Positions 35,111-48,400 of a stretch of DNA of 64,000 nucleotides are shown here, in pieces. Numbering within the stretch: the stretch's first letter is position 1; each line of letters starts with the position of its first letter. Source of the stretch: Struthidea cinerea (lineage: Eukaryota; Chordata; Aves; Passeriformes; Corcoracidae); NCBI GenBank assembly GCA_013397865.1, contig VZTI01002050.1, positions 310,001 through 374,000 on the forward strand. Reading direction: 5' to 3'. A model generated the notes under the pieces. It made no database searches, was not told the DNA's origin, and was given only the letters and a program-made list of their open reading frames with translations. Both the position numbers and the translations under genes were made by a program.

Positions 35111-38100
35111 GAGTGTTTCTAGCTGACCATGCAGTCCATGCTTTCCCAAACTGAGGCGCCTATTCCTTTCATGCAGGCATCTGGTAACTCCCCAACACTC
35201 TTTTGGCCAAATCTCGTAATTTACATGCAGCTTGTCTGGTACCATGTAGGAGACTGGCCCCTCTCTGTCCAGCCTGAGAGTAAGAGTGATGCTGCTGGTG
35301 TCCCTTTGGTGCTGGTCTGGGGTTAAGGAAGAGACACCAGAGCCTCTCCTGCTCCTTTGGGCTGGGCTCAGGACCAGGGCAATGCCAGGGATACTGTCTC
35401 CAGCCCTGCTGAGGGCAGCTGCAGTCCTGGTGACTCCAAGCCGTGGTAGTGCTTCATGGTGCTCTCAGATGACTCACAGCTGATCACCACTGCCAGAAGC
35501 CAAAACACTGCACCCTCAGCAGCATGGCCAGGGGTTTCTCCTCCCTTTGCCATGTCCCCTTGCTGCCTGTCCGTCCCTCAGCAGGGGCTGGATGTGCCTC
35601 CCTGCCACTTTCTGGCACTCCATGGTGCAGCTGGCCTGTTGGCCAGTGCATCAGGCCTCCTGCCTCACCTTCAGGTGACTTTCTGAGCTCTTCAGCATCT
35701 GTTCTTAGGCCTTGGAGAATTCCTGCATGGCACCATCGTGTGTTGGTGGCTTTGACAGTGCAGTTCAGCAGTAATGGTTACCTCTGTGTACCTTTTAATT
35801 ATTTTAAATACAGAGTGTGTGTCTCTGGAACAAACTGCCTGATGCCCCTTAATCTTCCTGTTTATCACTGTGAAGATAACTCTGGTTATCTTCAATATGC
35901 CAGTCAAATACTTGAAAAATGTCTGCAGTGATTCTGTAGTATGACTTGTGTAACACAAGCCTTTGATTTCCATAAATTAAGGAATTAATCCTATTTAAAC
36001 TTGAGCAACCTGTAGATAAATATTGATCTTAGTTAAAAAAAAAAATGTTTAGTAATGGAAAATGAACATTATTACAAAAGTGTTACTGAAAATCAGTATT
36101 AATGATCCAAGAGCTTTTTGGCTTAGCTGTTGAATCAAAGTCATCCAGACCTGCTGATAGTGGACTCCCTACCTTGCTATCATTGTTTAACATCATTCTA
36201 AATTATTGTTGAATTAGAAATATACTGTTATCATTGTAATATATTATGTCATCCATTTTTTTTGACAGTTGTGATTCTTCCTCCTAAAAGTACTGCAGAG
36301 ATTTTGTTGGGTTTTAATTTTGCCAAACACATTTTTTTTTCTTGAAGCCTTTAAACTCTTATAGTAGATCTCTTTAGCTGATAGTTTGTGGTTTCTGTCC
36401 ATCACCATCTACTTCTATGTTCTCTCATATCAGTGAAATATCAGTGACTTGTAAACTAGGAAAAGCTTTTCTGTATAATCCCCTAAATTGTTCTTAGTCA
36501 TACTCCTTTTTCAACAAGTCTTAATTATGCATTTTAACTATCTAATTATGCTTTTCTTCTCACCCCAGTACTTTTATTATTTTCAGCTTAAATTTTTCCC
36601 TATACATTAATTGTTCTGACATCTCCTGTCTAACACACAGGTTTCTAGTTCTGATGCAGACACAATTATCTTCTCTTCCTACTTCCCATCTTTAGGAATT
36701 TCAAATAAATTCATTTCCCAAACCTGGATTTTTCTCTAATTTTTTTTTTTTTTCTTGCCTAGATGACTATTCATTTGTTCTCTCTAGCCATTCTCCCTTT
36801 CTGCTGAGTTGGAGGGCACCGGGGTTGTCAGCCTTTTTCCTTAAGAACGTGGGCTATGTCCCGTACAGACAAACCCTTCTGTCTTTGAGGGTTGCTAACA
36901 CGTCTCTTTGCTGGGTTAATCTTGGAACAAAGGGAAGCCTAATGTTTGACGATCGATGGCGATTTGGGAAGATGTGCAATAGGGAACAGATGTTGCATCC
37001 GGATATTCATCCCAGTGCCTCCCTGTGCTGGCCAACAGTTCCAGTTTATCCGAGTTGGATCCACACCAGCTGGCTTTCATCCAGATGCCAGACACTTGTC
37101 TAAGCAGGGGATGAAAAACCACTGGGCATCTATGAGTAGTGACATATCTCATCACACCAGAGTTGCCACAGCCCAGGCCTCTCCAGGCATGCCTGCGGCT
37201 TCCTGTGGGAGCAGTGGTGGGGGAAGGCAGGCAGGCACAGGCTGTCTGTCTTTGCCCGTTGCCCTGTGGACCTCAACAGCTTCAATGATTTCATCCTAGG
37301 CACAAATCTTTGCTCAAAATGGCTGAGCACTGCATTTTGTACAGGCTGTACCCAGAATAGGCAGGCTGGAGCTCAGCTGTCACTTCACAAGCTTTGGTTT
37401 GCACGGAGCACCTGTGCTTCTGTAGCACAGCGTTTTGCACGGCAGCAATAAGCACTCATATGGAGGGCTGCATTGCTTGTGAGTGGGTAGTATTTCCCAA
37501 CTGCAAGGAGTTTTACTGAAATTCCCTGATCATTACAAATTCTGCAGCCGTGCTGTTGCTTTTGAGGGGTTTGTCTTCTCTCTTAAAGAGGAGCCCCACC
37601 AAAAAAAAATCCTCTGTCTGCCATACTTTCCTCTCAAACAAATAATGTGTTTCCATCGTAATTTCCCATTTCAGGAACTCTTGCATGCTGGGGTGGGACA
37701 GGTGCCAGTGAGTGCTCTGGGTGCTTTCCTGCTGCAGGCAGGGGCAGCGCAGCTGAACAGGGCGGCGACGGGGAGGATGGCCTAGAGAGAGCTCTGGCAG
37801 AGACACAGCAGCCCTTGGCTGGCAGAACTGAGGGTAACCCAAATAGATACACAGCTGCAAAAGTAAATGGGGCAAGGGAAAACGAGAGAGACATGAGTTG
37901 CAGCCTGTACTGCTGCTGCCTGGGTAGTGCTCAGGGTGCTGACAGCACCAGGGCTCGCTCCGCATGCTCTGAGCGTGCGAGGGCTCAGGGCAGTGGAGGC
38001 ACGGTGTGCACTGCAGGGTATGGAGCTGTCCAGCTGAGTGCAAAACAGGCTGTGTCTTCTCACAATCAGGCTCTTTCCTCCTGGATCTGAGTTAACTTTG

Positions 38101-38138
38101 GGTCTGGCAACTTCCATGCACTCAGAAACAGTGACTTC
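35111..38138. other. GRIP1: GRIP1 intron 1, GC-richer block between CR1 copies
   Basis: Unique-looking sequence between two CR1 copies. Two GC-richer patches (about 35270-35700 and 37000-38060) give long overlapping open frames on both strands, including a 176-codon minus-strand frame at 37513-38043. The composition explains these frames, since stop codons are rarer in GC-rich DNA, and none shows a domain I know. Unrecognised old repeats or a non-coding transcript are possible but not shown. Confidence 0.55.
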
Positions 38139-38397
38139 AGAATCACAGAACCGTTTAGGTTGGAAAGGATCTCTTAAGACCCTTGAGTCCAAATGTTAAC
38201 TCAGCACCACCAAGTCCACCACTAATCATGTCCCTAGGTGCCATAGCTACTTGTCCTTTAAATACCTCCCGTGATGGTGACTGAGTCACTTCCTCGGGAA
38301 GCACATTGCAATGCTTGACAATCCTTTCTGTGAAGAAATTTTTCGTGATGTCTATTCTAAACCTCCCCAGGCACAACTTAAGGCCATTTCTTGTCCA
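38139..38397 (-). mobile_element. CR1 LINE 3'-end fragment
   Basis: About 260 bases on the minus strand, from agaatcacagaaccgtttag through the caccaagtccaccactaa block, the gtgaagaaatttttcgtgatg block and the cttaaggccatttcttgtcc block. Same family as the copies at 14007, 21338 and 34876. 5'-truncated and antisense to GRIP1. Confidence 0.93.
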
Positions 38398-39290
38398 GTT
38401 GCCTTTTGCTTCAGAGAATGCAATTGGAGTTTATTCTTTTGTTTTCATTAAAAAAAGAAAGATTCTCCCTTTATAGTACTCCTTGCCTGCTGTATTACAA
38501 TTGTAAAAAAATTAAATCTGTATTGACAGTGCTTTGGGGTGGGGGGTTAAGGTTTAAGTTGTGTAGACAGCTATGCAAGAGAAACAATGAGAGGAAGCCT
38601 GAAAAAGAGGGGTGAGACTAACTGGGTGAATAGCTTCAGGCTTTCTTGTTTTGTTTCATTTGGTGGGTTTTGTTGTTATTATTCCAAATAAACCTCAGAC
38701 CTCTTTTTCACTTAACCATGGAAATATTTGTTTGGACCCCAGTGTCAAAGCAAGCAGAAGTTTTAAACTTAATAATTTTGTAAAAAGGTAATAGGGGAAA
38801 TAGGGGATTGATTTTAATGCCACAAGTCATCTTCTGTTGCCTTCACTTTTGCATTTTACCTTAAATCAAGGATAGAATGATCTGAGGAATGAAGTGTTCT
38901 TGTCTGAAGACGGTGCAATCATGTTTCTTCTGCTTTTTTGGCCTCTCAAACTCTTGGTCCCACATTCAGAGGACTTTGTCTCAGGTCTCTCCGCAGTTGT
39001 AGGTCCAATGAGCAGCCCCAAATACAGTGGTCAGTATGATGTTCATGGCCTCTCCTAGCAGGGTCACATCAGCAGAGAGCTGAGCGGTTCATGGTATGTT
39101 ATTTTGTTGTCAAAAGTGAGCTCTATCAGTCAAATTTCTAAATTTGTAGCTAGCTTGCACACCGGTATATGCACCAGTTCACTGGGTCTGTGTTCAGGCT
39201 GAACTCGCTTGCTGGGAAGGCTGTAGTGGACAAAATTGTGGTGGATAGCCCACTTACAGGATGTAATAATACAAATCTACAATCTTTATG
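38398..39290. other. GRIP1: GRIP1 intron 1, spacer between CR1 copies
   Basis: About 900 bases of intronic sequence between two CR1 fragments. No exon, RNA gene or repeat was recognised. Confidence 0.7.
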
Positions 39291-39425
39291 AGAATCATAC
39301 AGTCATTAAGACCGGAAAAGACTCTAAGATCATGGACTCTAGCCCTTAGCCCAGCACGACCCTGTTTACCAGTAAACCATGTGCAAACCGTGTCCCCCAA
39401 GTGCCACATCCACACAGCTTTTGAA
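39291..39425 (-). mobile_element. Short CR1 LINE 3'-end fragment
   Basis: About 135 bases on the minus strand, starting agaatcatacagtcattaag. The diverged cagcacgac...accagtaaaccatgt and cccccaagtgccacatccac blocks identify it. Similarity ends after cacacagctttt. It is the third CR1 copy within 4.6 kb and also antisense to GRIP1. Confidence 0.85.
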
Positions 39426-42400
39426 CATTTATTGTTCATATTAAAAATAAAGTAGCCTTAGTTCTAGGCCATATCAGTGTACAGATTTTTCAAAAGTATA
39501 AAGAACACTCTACAGGACCAGAGATGGCAATACCTTGTTGAACGTTACTCCACAGCAGTTACTAAAATTTGATTTTATGACTTTGTTGGTCTGGAGTGAA
39601 TAGTGGTCAGCATGGCTAGCTGGGGAGCAGCATTCAAAACCAAGGGAGCGGAGCAGTCTCTCTCCATCCTTCATGCTCTCATGCCTAGAGAGAGATGGTA
39701 GCTAGACACCAAAGGTGAAGGCAGGCTAATGAGGAGTGTATTTGAGGAGACCAGGGGGAAGTCAGAGATATAGTTATCCCTGGTAATATCAGCATGCCAC
39801 TTTTTTTCCTCCTTAAAATGTTTTAGCAGCAAAAGTCATCTGCTTTCAGCTTGTCATCTTGCTGCTGCAACCTTGAAAATATCTGCCAGTTTTAGTGAGT
39901 GTTTCAGATGGCTGTAATAGAAAATATGCTTGCAGTGGGTCTGGGGAGGGTGTAGTCACCTGCCACGGTGGAAAAATAGTGCTTCTGGGTGGCAGTTACA
40001 GTTCTAGTCCCAGTAAGCCACAACCCTGATCCCTTGCATGGGTTTATGTGGCTGCACACATTAAAAAATCCCCATAGTCTCCATTTAGCATCAAATGCAG
40101 CAGTCCGGATGAAACATGGGTCACTACATAGCCGTGCTTTGTTCTGCACGGGCTCGGTTCAAAGTCTCTCTCCTGTTTGAAACTCGTCTGGGAGGACACG
40201 TAATTGCCTGCAGGATCATTTCTCCTTCTTGCTGACTGCTTCCAGCAGCCGTGTGTGACAGCAGGGAAATGCTTCATGACAAGTGGAGCCAGTCCAGTGC
40301 TGGCCATCAGGCCATGAATTGAACCTAGATCAACAAAACCTTTTCCTGCAAGAGCTGGAAATTATCATGAAGTTCACTTCATGTAGAACTCTCCTTAAGA
40401 TTTAGTTTCTCCAGAGTAGCTTTCTCTTTGTAAGTTCTTGATAAACTCAAATTACTTGATAAATAGTAGATAATATCAAATGTAAATTATATTTTACAGA
40501 AGTTAATTTGTTTTCCTTGCACAGTGTTCTTGAAGAAAGAAGAGAATAATTGTTGTTTTGTAAAACTCTAGTGATAGGTCAGATTATACTTAATTTGGGG
40601 GACATTTCTGAGGTCAACTAAAGTGAAGATGTATTTTATCCATGGTCTTTATTGCTTCATTTTTAAGTGTAGCGTCTCAAAAATGGAATCATGTAGTATA
40701 GTCCTTTCCTAGGGAAAAAATGTGGATTTTAAGTGTGAGCATAGCTCTATAGACTTTTTAATAATTTAAATACCTTGGTTTCATGCTTACTTGGCTTTTC
40801 TGCCAGTATTGATACCACTATCTATTTTCCAGTTTCAGCCAGTTCATATGGAATGTATTAAATGTAAATCCCCAAAACCACAAATCTTACTGTTTGCTGA
40901 GGTGGTAATGAATGTTTTCTGTTTATGTATGATCTCACTGAATTTATGTTGTAATGTTAAAGGTGATCTTTAGCAAAATCTGGTAGCAAGAACTTGAGAG
41001 AAGCAGCTGTTGTATTTAAAATTAGCACATGAAGTGTCATTAAAATAACGATAGAGGTTCACAGAGTTGCATTCTAAGTGCTAATCATCCTATCTTGTGG
41101 ATGAGTCGACTGCTGTGCCTTACTCCATGGTGCTTCATGGGTTTGGATGATTGGCCTAAATTGTTCGGTAGAAGGCTGGAGGTGGTAGAAATAGGAGCAC
41201 ATATATGCGTAATGTGTGACATCTGCCTGATATCTGCCTGCTGAACTCATCAACTAAATTAACATTTCCTTCTCCATCCTTGATCTTTGCCAGTGTCACT
41301 GTTAGGTGTAAAGTGCTGTCCTCTCTGGGGTGTCGTGAGGATTTTCAGTGTACTGGCTTGAATTGGCAGGAGAAGAAAAAATTACTGTGGGCTGGCGATA
41401 TTCTGAGTTGTATGGGGAGCTAGCAAACTACCAGGGTTGGAGTTACTTTTTGGCAAGCTAAAATATCAACGTGAAGAAAATGATGATTCACTAAGATTGA
41501 TCAGGGGAGCTGTAATTATAATTATAATCCAGAATGGCTTTTCTCTGTTCGTTTAGCCAGGTTTTCATAAAGGAACTGTGTCAGTCAAATCAGCACCCAT
41601 ACCTTTACAAATCTACACTACGCCTTTATCACTTATCTGCTCACATAAAAATCATTGTTTCCACTGTACAGTGGAAAAGACTAAAATTTGTGTAAGACTG
41701 GAATTTAGTTGCAAAGAGTGCATGAATGATTGCGAAGTCTTTAAATACCAATTAGCGAATAGAAGCAAAATTAAAATAATAAAGTTGGGTTTTTTAAAAT
41801 GGAAAGCCACTGCAGTGGTGGTGTTTGTAGATCAGTGTCTGTATGCATGAATGGATTGCAGCCTCTTCTCTTTCAGCGCTTCGATGCACTTTAATAAGCT
41901 TCTGTGTTTTGAAGTGTGTATAAGCACACAAAAAATCTTTGAAGAAAGGGATGGTAGCCCACACATCTGGGAATTCCAAGATAGATTGTGTGTTTATAAC
42001 AAAATGCTGGGCAATCTTTTATGGCCTTTTTATATCAAACTGCTGTTATTCTGAAATTGCTATTGTTTTGTATTGTAAATCACTGTGTTGGAAACATTTA
42101 TTTTTATGAGCTTTATGAGAATAAATGTTACAATATATTTTTTTAAAAAGACTAAAATGATGAATATGTGACTTCCGGTATTCAGGTTTTTTATTCTTGC
42201 GTAGAAATTGTTTATCAGACTTGCAGGCAGCCATGCTCACTGCAGCTTGCCAGGGTATTCAGTGGGAAGCTGCTACAGTGGAGGCCTGTTTTGTTATAGC
42301 TGCATTTAGGAATGTGATATTAAGTGCCGTAGTTTAGAATGCTTTTAGAAATGATGGCATATAGATTTGTGATGGATTTTTGCTTACTTTTCCTTACATT

Positions 42401-45400
42401 ATAAAACATAATGCAATATCACGACACAGAAAAATGTATTCTTGTACATGTTGTATAAATGCACATGTCTTGACTTTCACAACGCACTTAGAGAGTAAAA
42501 AGCCCTGCATGTGCCTGAATAGCTGCAAAACCAGGGCAGGTAATCCCACTTCAGGAGAGCATCCCAAATCAGGACAGCATCCAGCCCATGTCTGAATCTA
42601 AAGCATTTTGCTAACTTTAAAATCCCGCTGCCTTTTCATTTGGCTTTAATAGGAACAAATGATCCCTTAAATTGACACAGTTTTTAGAGCAGGGTATTAA
42701 GGAAAATTATTGCTTTTACTATTTCTGTAGTAGCCAATCTGACTAAACTGAAGATGTCCTGGCAGTGTCAATGAACAGAGTAATCCTTTTGTGTTTAACT
42801 TTCTTGTTTTAACTTCTGATTTAATTTGAATAAATCCATTAGAACAGAATAATGGGAACATTTTGTTCTTTATCATAATCTTTGTTGAAAAGAACATCTT
42901 GAAATAACTTATATTGTTTGTATGAAACATTACATAGATATGGATCTTGGCATGAACTTGGGGAATAGACATTCTTTGATCTCTGTTGTCATTTTATTCA
43001 CCTTCTAATTAACTTTTTACATGCAAGTCTCAATAGACTGGAAGCAATGGGAGCAATCCTGAGGCTAACCCTGTCCCTGAAAAAATCATGCTAGAGAGAA
43101 AAAAATGTGCAAAACAATGGTGGTTAAGGAAATAATTTCTCTTCCAAGACCTTATGTTCACTTCATTTTGTCTTTGTCATTGACACTTATGTAATGTCAG
43201 CAGTAGCACTGCCATTGTTATGTGGGCTTCTCTGCTAAGCAGAATATTAAAGAAAGTATCTGAACCAAAAATTCCTACATGGTTGCAAAAGTATTAAGAA
43301 TTTTGTTTCCTGAACTTCATACCTTGTTTTCAGTTCCCATTCAGGTTCTGTGAGCCGGTGATGCTGACAGAAAATAAATACAGCTCTCACTATCTCCCTT
43401 GTTCATTTGCGTCTCACAGGGACAAACATTAGCCTAGAGCAGAGGAGGCAGTTTGGGAAGGGAAGCAGCAAAGTATTAGTTCCTGCTGTGATATTGGTGT
43501 CTTGGTGTTCCTTGCCAAATCAACTTCTCCAGTGGTTTCTCCGTTGGCCTTTTGCTCTTAGGAGCAGGAGCTCAAAGCCAAGGGCTTCTAACGTCTGTGT
43601 GATTTCAAACCAGGCTGCTTCAGTTGTACTGTACAGTTAGCAAAGGAAATACAAATTGTTAGATGAGCTTGGGAGGCAATCAAGGAGGAGTTGAGAAGCA
43701 GGATTAGTCTCTTCTCATTCATCCTCCCCCAAACTGTTACTTCCTTTCCTTTTCCTCTGCAATCTGATATGGTTTGATTTTCCTCTTCTCTCCCTCTTCC
43801 TCACTTGAGATACAGCATCCTATGCATTGCATATATTTATTTTCTGTTAAGTTTTCTGTCAGACCTCATCTCCTTTTTTTATTCTTTCTATTCTGTATAC
43901 ACTGTTAAAACGTGTTGACCCTTCAAAGGGATGGAGTGTGGACTCAAAGAACCAGGCAGAAGGAATGCTGCTATGGAATAAGCAACAGCACGGCTTTGTT
44001 CAGCATCCCTCACCTCTGGTCTGACCTTGCATGGGAATATGAAGCATGGGAGCTGCTTTCACAGAGCTATTTGGTGGAACTGTCTTTTGACAGAGAGAAA
44101 ACAACATTTTTATTATAAACTCTGAGGCAGAATGAATTCAGAAAGCCTGGGGTCAATACCACCAGCTCAGCTGCCCTACAACTCCCTCAAGGATAAGTCT
44201 GCTTGGGTTTGTACTTTACATGGAAATGGCAAGTGACTGGCAGCTTTGAACACCCATAAACATTGTAGACAATGAGTTTATTATTATTTGTTCTCTTAAG
44301 GAAAGAAGACAGGAATAGTAATGGAATTTTTGTGGAGTTTGGGAGACAAGGGGAAAGTGTTAGCAAGATGTTTTATAAGCCTCACAAAGAATAATTTAAG
44401 TGAATCCTGTATTATGCATAGTGAAAGGCAGGTTTTTCTGCTGGTAGACCACTTTAGGTGGATTTTAATGTGTTTGTTTTTCAAAGTGATTGATGGGAAC
44501 CCAGGTTATTTTTAAAGTACATCTGCCTAGACATTTAACTTAGAGCAAGCAATCTTCCCCTCCTCCTCCCCCCTCTCCCTGCAAGGCTTTTGGGCCAAAC
44601 AGGTTCTATTTATTTGTTTATTGCAAACTTGGCAACAGCTTCTTGGGTCCCCAGGAGTTCCTCCTTCAATTTGATGCTTGTACAGCACATTCACCACTTA
44701 TTCTTGTTACCAGCATGTACTTTCTGCACTCTTCCATCCTCTACACCCTGCCCTGCTGATGCTCCCACCCCCTTACGTACTCATGCACTCCCACAGAAGG
44801 TGGATGCCCTTCCTCCATGGGTCTGCCTCTCTTCCCCATGCTTTCCTCTCAAGGAATGTGCTAGAGAAGCTGCAAGCACATTGAGCTTCCATTGTCCATC
44901 AGAGGAGTTAACAGTCCTTGTTCCACAGTCAACGGTTGTCCTAACTCCTGTTGGGAAATGTTTTCAGAAGCATTTACATTTCTAGCCAACCAAAACCGAT
45001 GCATATCTTCGAGCTTTTGTGAGAGCTGGAAGTCAGAACATGTTGGATATGGAGGGCAGAAACTTTTTTTTTTCAAGCTGTCAGGGCAGATGATGGTGCC
45101 TGTCAGTCTCAATGGCGTTATTTTTCTTTGTTTAGATACTTAGTGGTATTGTACACATTAATAACTAGATTGCAGTAGAGTAAAGGCATAATTTGTTCTT
45201 AAGGGCCTTTCAAGAGGTGTTTCACAGCACTGTGTGATCTTTCAGGGCTTGACAGATAAAGGTTAAAAGCTACTGCCTTAATCAGCAATTCTTGCGATAC
45301 TCAGTGGCTTGCTTTGCTGTTTTCACAGTCTAAATGAGTGTGTTCAACTCAACTCTTTGACTGCAGCAAAACACTTGCTTTGTGCAATATGGAAATCATA

Positions 45401-48400
45401 GCTTGGAATAGCTGCATTTTTTAAAAATAGCAGTTATTTCTTGAAATACCTTAAAGATCAAACTTCTGCTATCATCTGTAAGACATCATGCCTGGTTATT
45501 GGTATAGATACTGTCCTCTGTGTTTTCTTGTTGATTTGGTCCTTAAAATTCCGGCTGTGCCTGTGGTTATCTTCTGCTTGATAGGGGTGGTGCTGCTGGT
45601 TACGTCTGTTTCCTGGCGTGGTTAATAAGATATTGTTGTCGCCTAGATTTCTAAGCGGCAGCAAGTAATTGAAAGCATTTTGCTCCTTGCATGCATAGAA
45701 ATGTTTCTCCCTTCCTTCTCAATGGCAGTTTACATTAATGTGTACTGTATTCTGTACCAGGCTCTCCTTTTAGAGACTTCGGATCATGAAGGAAATAGGA
45801 AATAGTGTCTCTGTGAAATAATGATGTGGCCTATTTTTCTTAACTTTCTTTTTTCAGAAGTTTAGTACAGAAGTATTCCACAGCCTGAGTAGTGTGCAGA
45901 TGTTAATATATTTAGCACTTAATTGGGTCTGAAGTCCTACACACCATGTCTTATTAGTAGTTATATTCCACTCTGGCTCTTACAATCAGCTTGGTTTCCC
46001 TCAGTCTTTCATTATAAAAACCTGGACAAGGCACAGGCTAGCCATGATAGAGTGATCTGGACTCTGGCATTCATCATGCTGTTGGTCTGCCAAAACAAGG
46101 GCTTATTTGACCTTCAGAATATGGTCAGTCTGGAAGGTCTGAGCTTTTGCCTTAAACATCATGCAGAGTGAGTCCTTTAGCTGCATCAGGTTGATTGAAC
46201 TTATTTTTAATATGTGATATTTCCTGTTATTTTCAATTGCTTTCTGCTGTCTATTTTGAAATTATTTTATGAACTTAATAAATCCATTCTTAAAATGAAG
46301 CGTGCATGCACACAACATACACGTATCATGATAGATCTGAAAATGCTGACAGTGTGCTGGTAATACAGAGAAAAATTTAATAATTTCATCACCATTACTG
46401 TAGTTTTGGGACAAAAAGTTGAAGTAGAATTTTCACACTATGAAAAAACTAAATCCATGTTTATTCTTCCCGTAGTTGTGGCAGGCAGTAAGTCCATGCT
46501 GTCATTATTTCTAGGACATTCGGAGCCAAAGACATTGTGAAGGTACAGCTGTGAATTCCTAGAAGAGAAGGGTTCCTAGTTAAAAGGCTTGGGAGATTTG
46601 TGCATAGGAAGATTAAAAATTATTTGTCTGCCTTCTTGAAGGTTATGGGGGTATAATTTTTCATGTATGCCATACATTCATTTGTATCTATTTCTCTATT
46701 GCTGTATTTTCCACAGAATTGCAAAAAGCTGATTCAGACATGGACAAAGTTGAATGTAGGCAAAGATGTGGGCAAGCAGATCTAATAACTACCATTTTAC
46801 AGCATTTGAGGAATACTGCAGACAGTGAACTGCTTGCCCTAAATAAGCTTTGAGATTAAATAGGACCCAGGAGACACTGGCAAATAAAGATTGTTTGGCA
46901 GGTTAAAAGCCTTGATGTAAAGAACCACATACATGGGTAGATGCTGTCTGGAGCACAGAAGGTGGCCTAGGCTTTAAGTGAGCTTTAAGTTAGATAAATA
47001 TGTATATATTGTTTTGTCAACTTGACATCTCTTTTGTTACTATGCTTTGTTCCCATTTCTAAAAGCACGCAGCACTTCATTTAAAAAGACTCTTACTCTG
47101 GACTGTGTTCAAACTTGTCACATCTTCCAAAAACAATGAAGTTTTGCTGACAAGTGAAGTTAGTCTGAATTATTGCGCAGTCTCTGTGGATATATTGAGT
47201 AAACTCTTCCAGGGCAGGGGCTGAAAGTAGGACAGTATTTCACAAGGCCATGAGGAAGGTGCCAGGTTTATGGCCTGACTCTTGAAAGAAGTGCAGTCTG
47301 AAAGATCTGTTTTTCACTAAGCCTGAGCTGTGCCAATTTGGACTAATGTGCGTCATTTGGACTATAAATAAGAGGGAAAAATCCCACTGGCATGCCAATA
47401 TAAACGCCGTCATCCAGGAAGCCAATTGCCTTTTGTCCCAGGGAGGCACATTGGTGGGCAGCCACAGCAGTGAGGAGTGTGGTGCTGTAGCTTCAGGGCA
47501 TCGTCCGGAGCCGTGATATGGCTTGGCCCCTTTTCCCCTTACCAGCTACTGCTGTCTTCCCAGCCCATCTGGGAATGGGCAGCTGAACCAAGGGTAGAGA
47601 ATAAAAAGTAATACTAAGGTAACTGATGCATTTTTAAAAGTGTTTTTCCACAAAGTGTGGCATTAATGCAATGCTATCAGGTTTTCGGCCCCCAGTCTCT
47701 GCCTTAGCTCAGGTCTTGCTCCTTTGCTAAACTCCCTTTTCCAGTAGCCTTGTTGAAAGTTGTATCATCTTGTTGGCATTGGTGTACATCTGTCAAGATT
47801 GGCTCAAATATTCTTGAGGGATGCTGATTTAGCATTTACCAGTGTTAAAGTAATTGAATTTATTAATTATTAGAACTTCGTAAAGAAAACAGTTTCAAAT
47901 ACATTTTTTCCCCAGAAAGCTAATGTATGGCACTTTCATACAATGCCAGCATGCAGCAGTACATCAGAGCTACGTACGTGCAAGAAGGACAACAAAACCT
48001 TCCTACAGACCGGGGTGTTCAGAACAAAATTGAAGATTGAATATCTGGAAATGCTTCCTGTCAGTGATATCTGTGTCACTTAGGAATTTCCTTTTAAATG
48101 AAAAGTTTTATAGGCTCATCCTCTAGAATAAGGTTTTCTGCAGAAGTTGTATGTACAGAAAAATCCCAGACTGTCTCAGAAAATAAAATCGTTTACATCC
48201 CCAGTTTCTTCAAGCTTTTCCATGCGCCAAGCCTCTTCAGTTTCTAGCTGCTCTGGGTAAGCCTCACACATATCATTTACATGATGCCTGTATTATTTCC
48301 GTAAACAATAAACAGCAGCTCAAGACAATAAAGTGAAACTCAAGTTGAATTTTAAAATTATGTAACAATTCAGTGATGATTCTGGTTTATGGCATTCATG

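Noticed and set aside
37513..38043. 176-codon open frame on the minus strand
   Set aside because: Cys/Pro/Ser/His/Leu-rich translation typical of GC-rich non-coding DNA. Overlapping frames on both strands are equally open.
45487..45500. Alternative GRIP1 N-terminal exon starting ATGCCTGG
   Set aside because: The bases after this ATG do not encode the basic, Trp-containing start of the palmitoylated isoform as I remember it. No other candidate was seen in the window.
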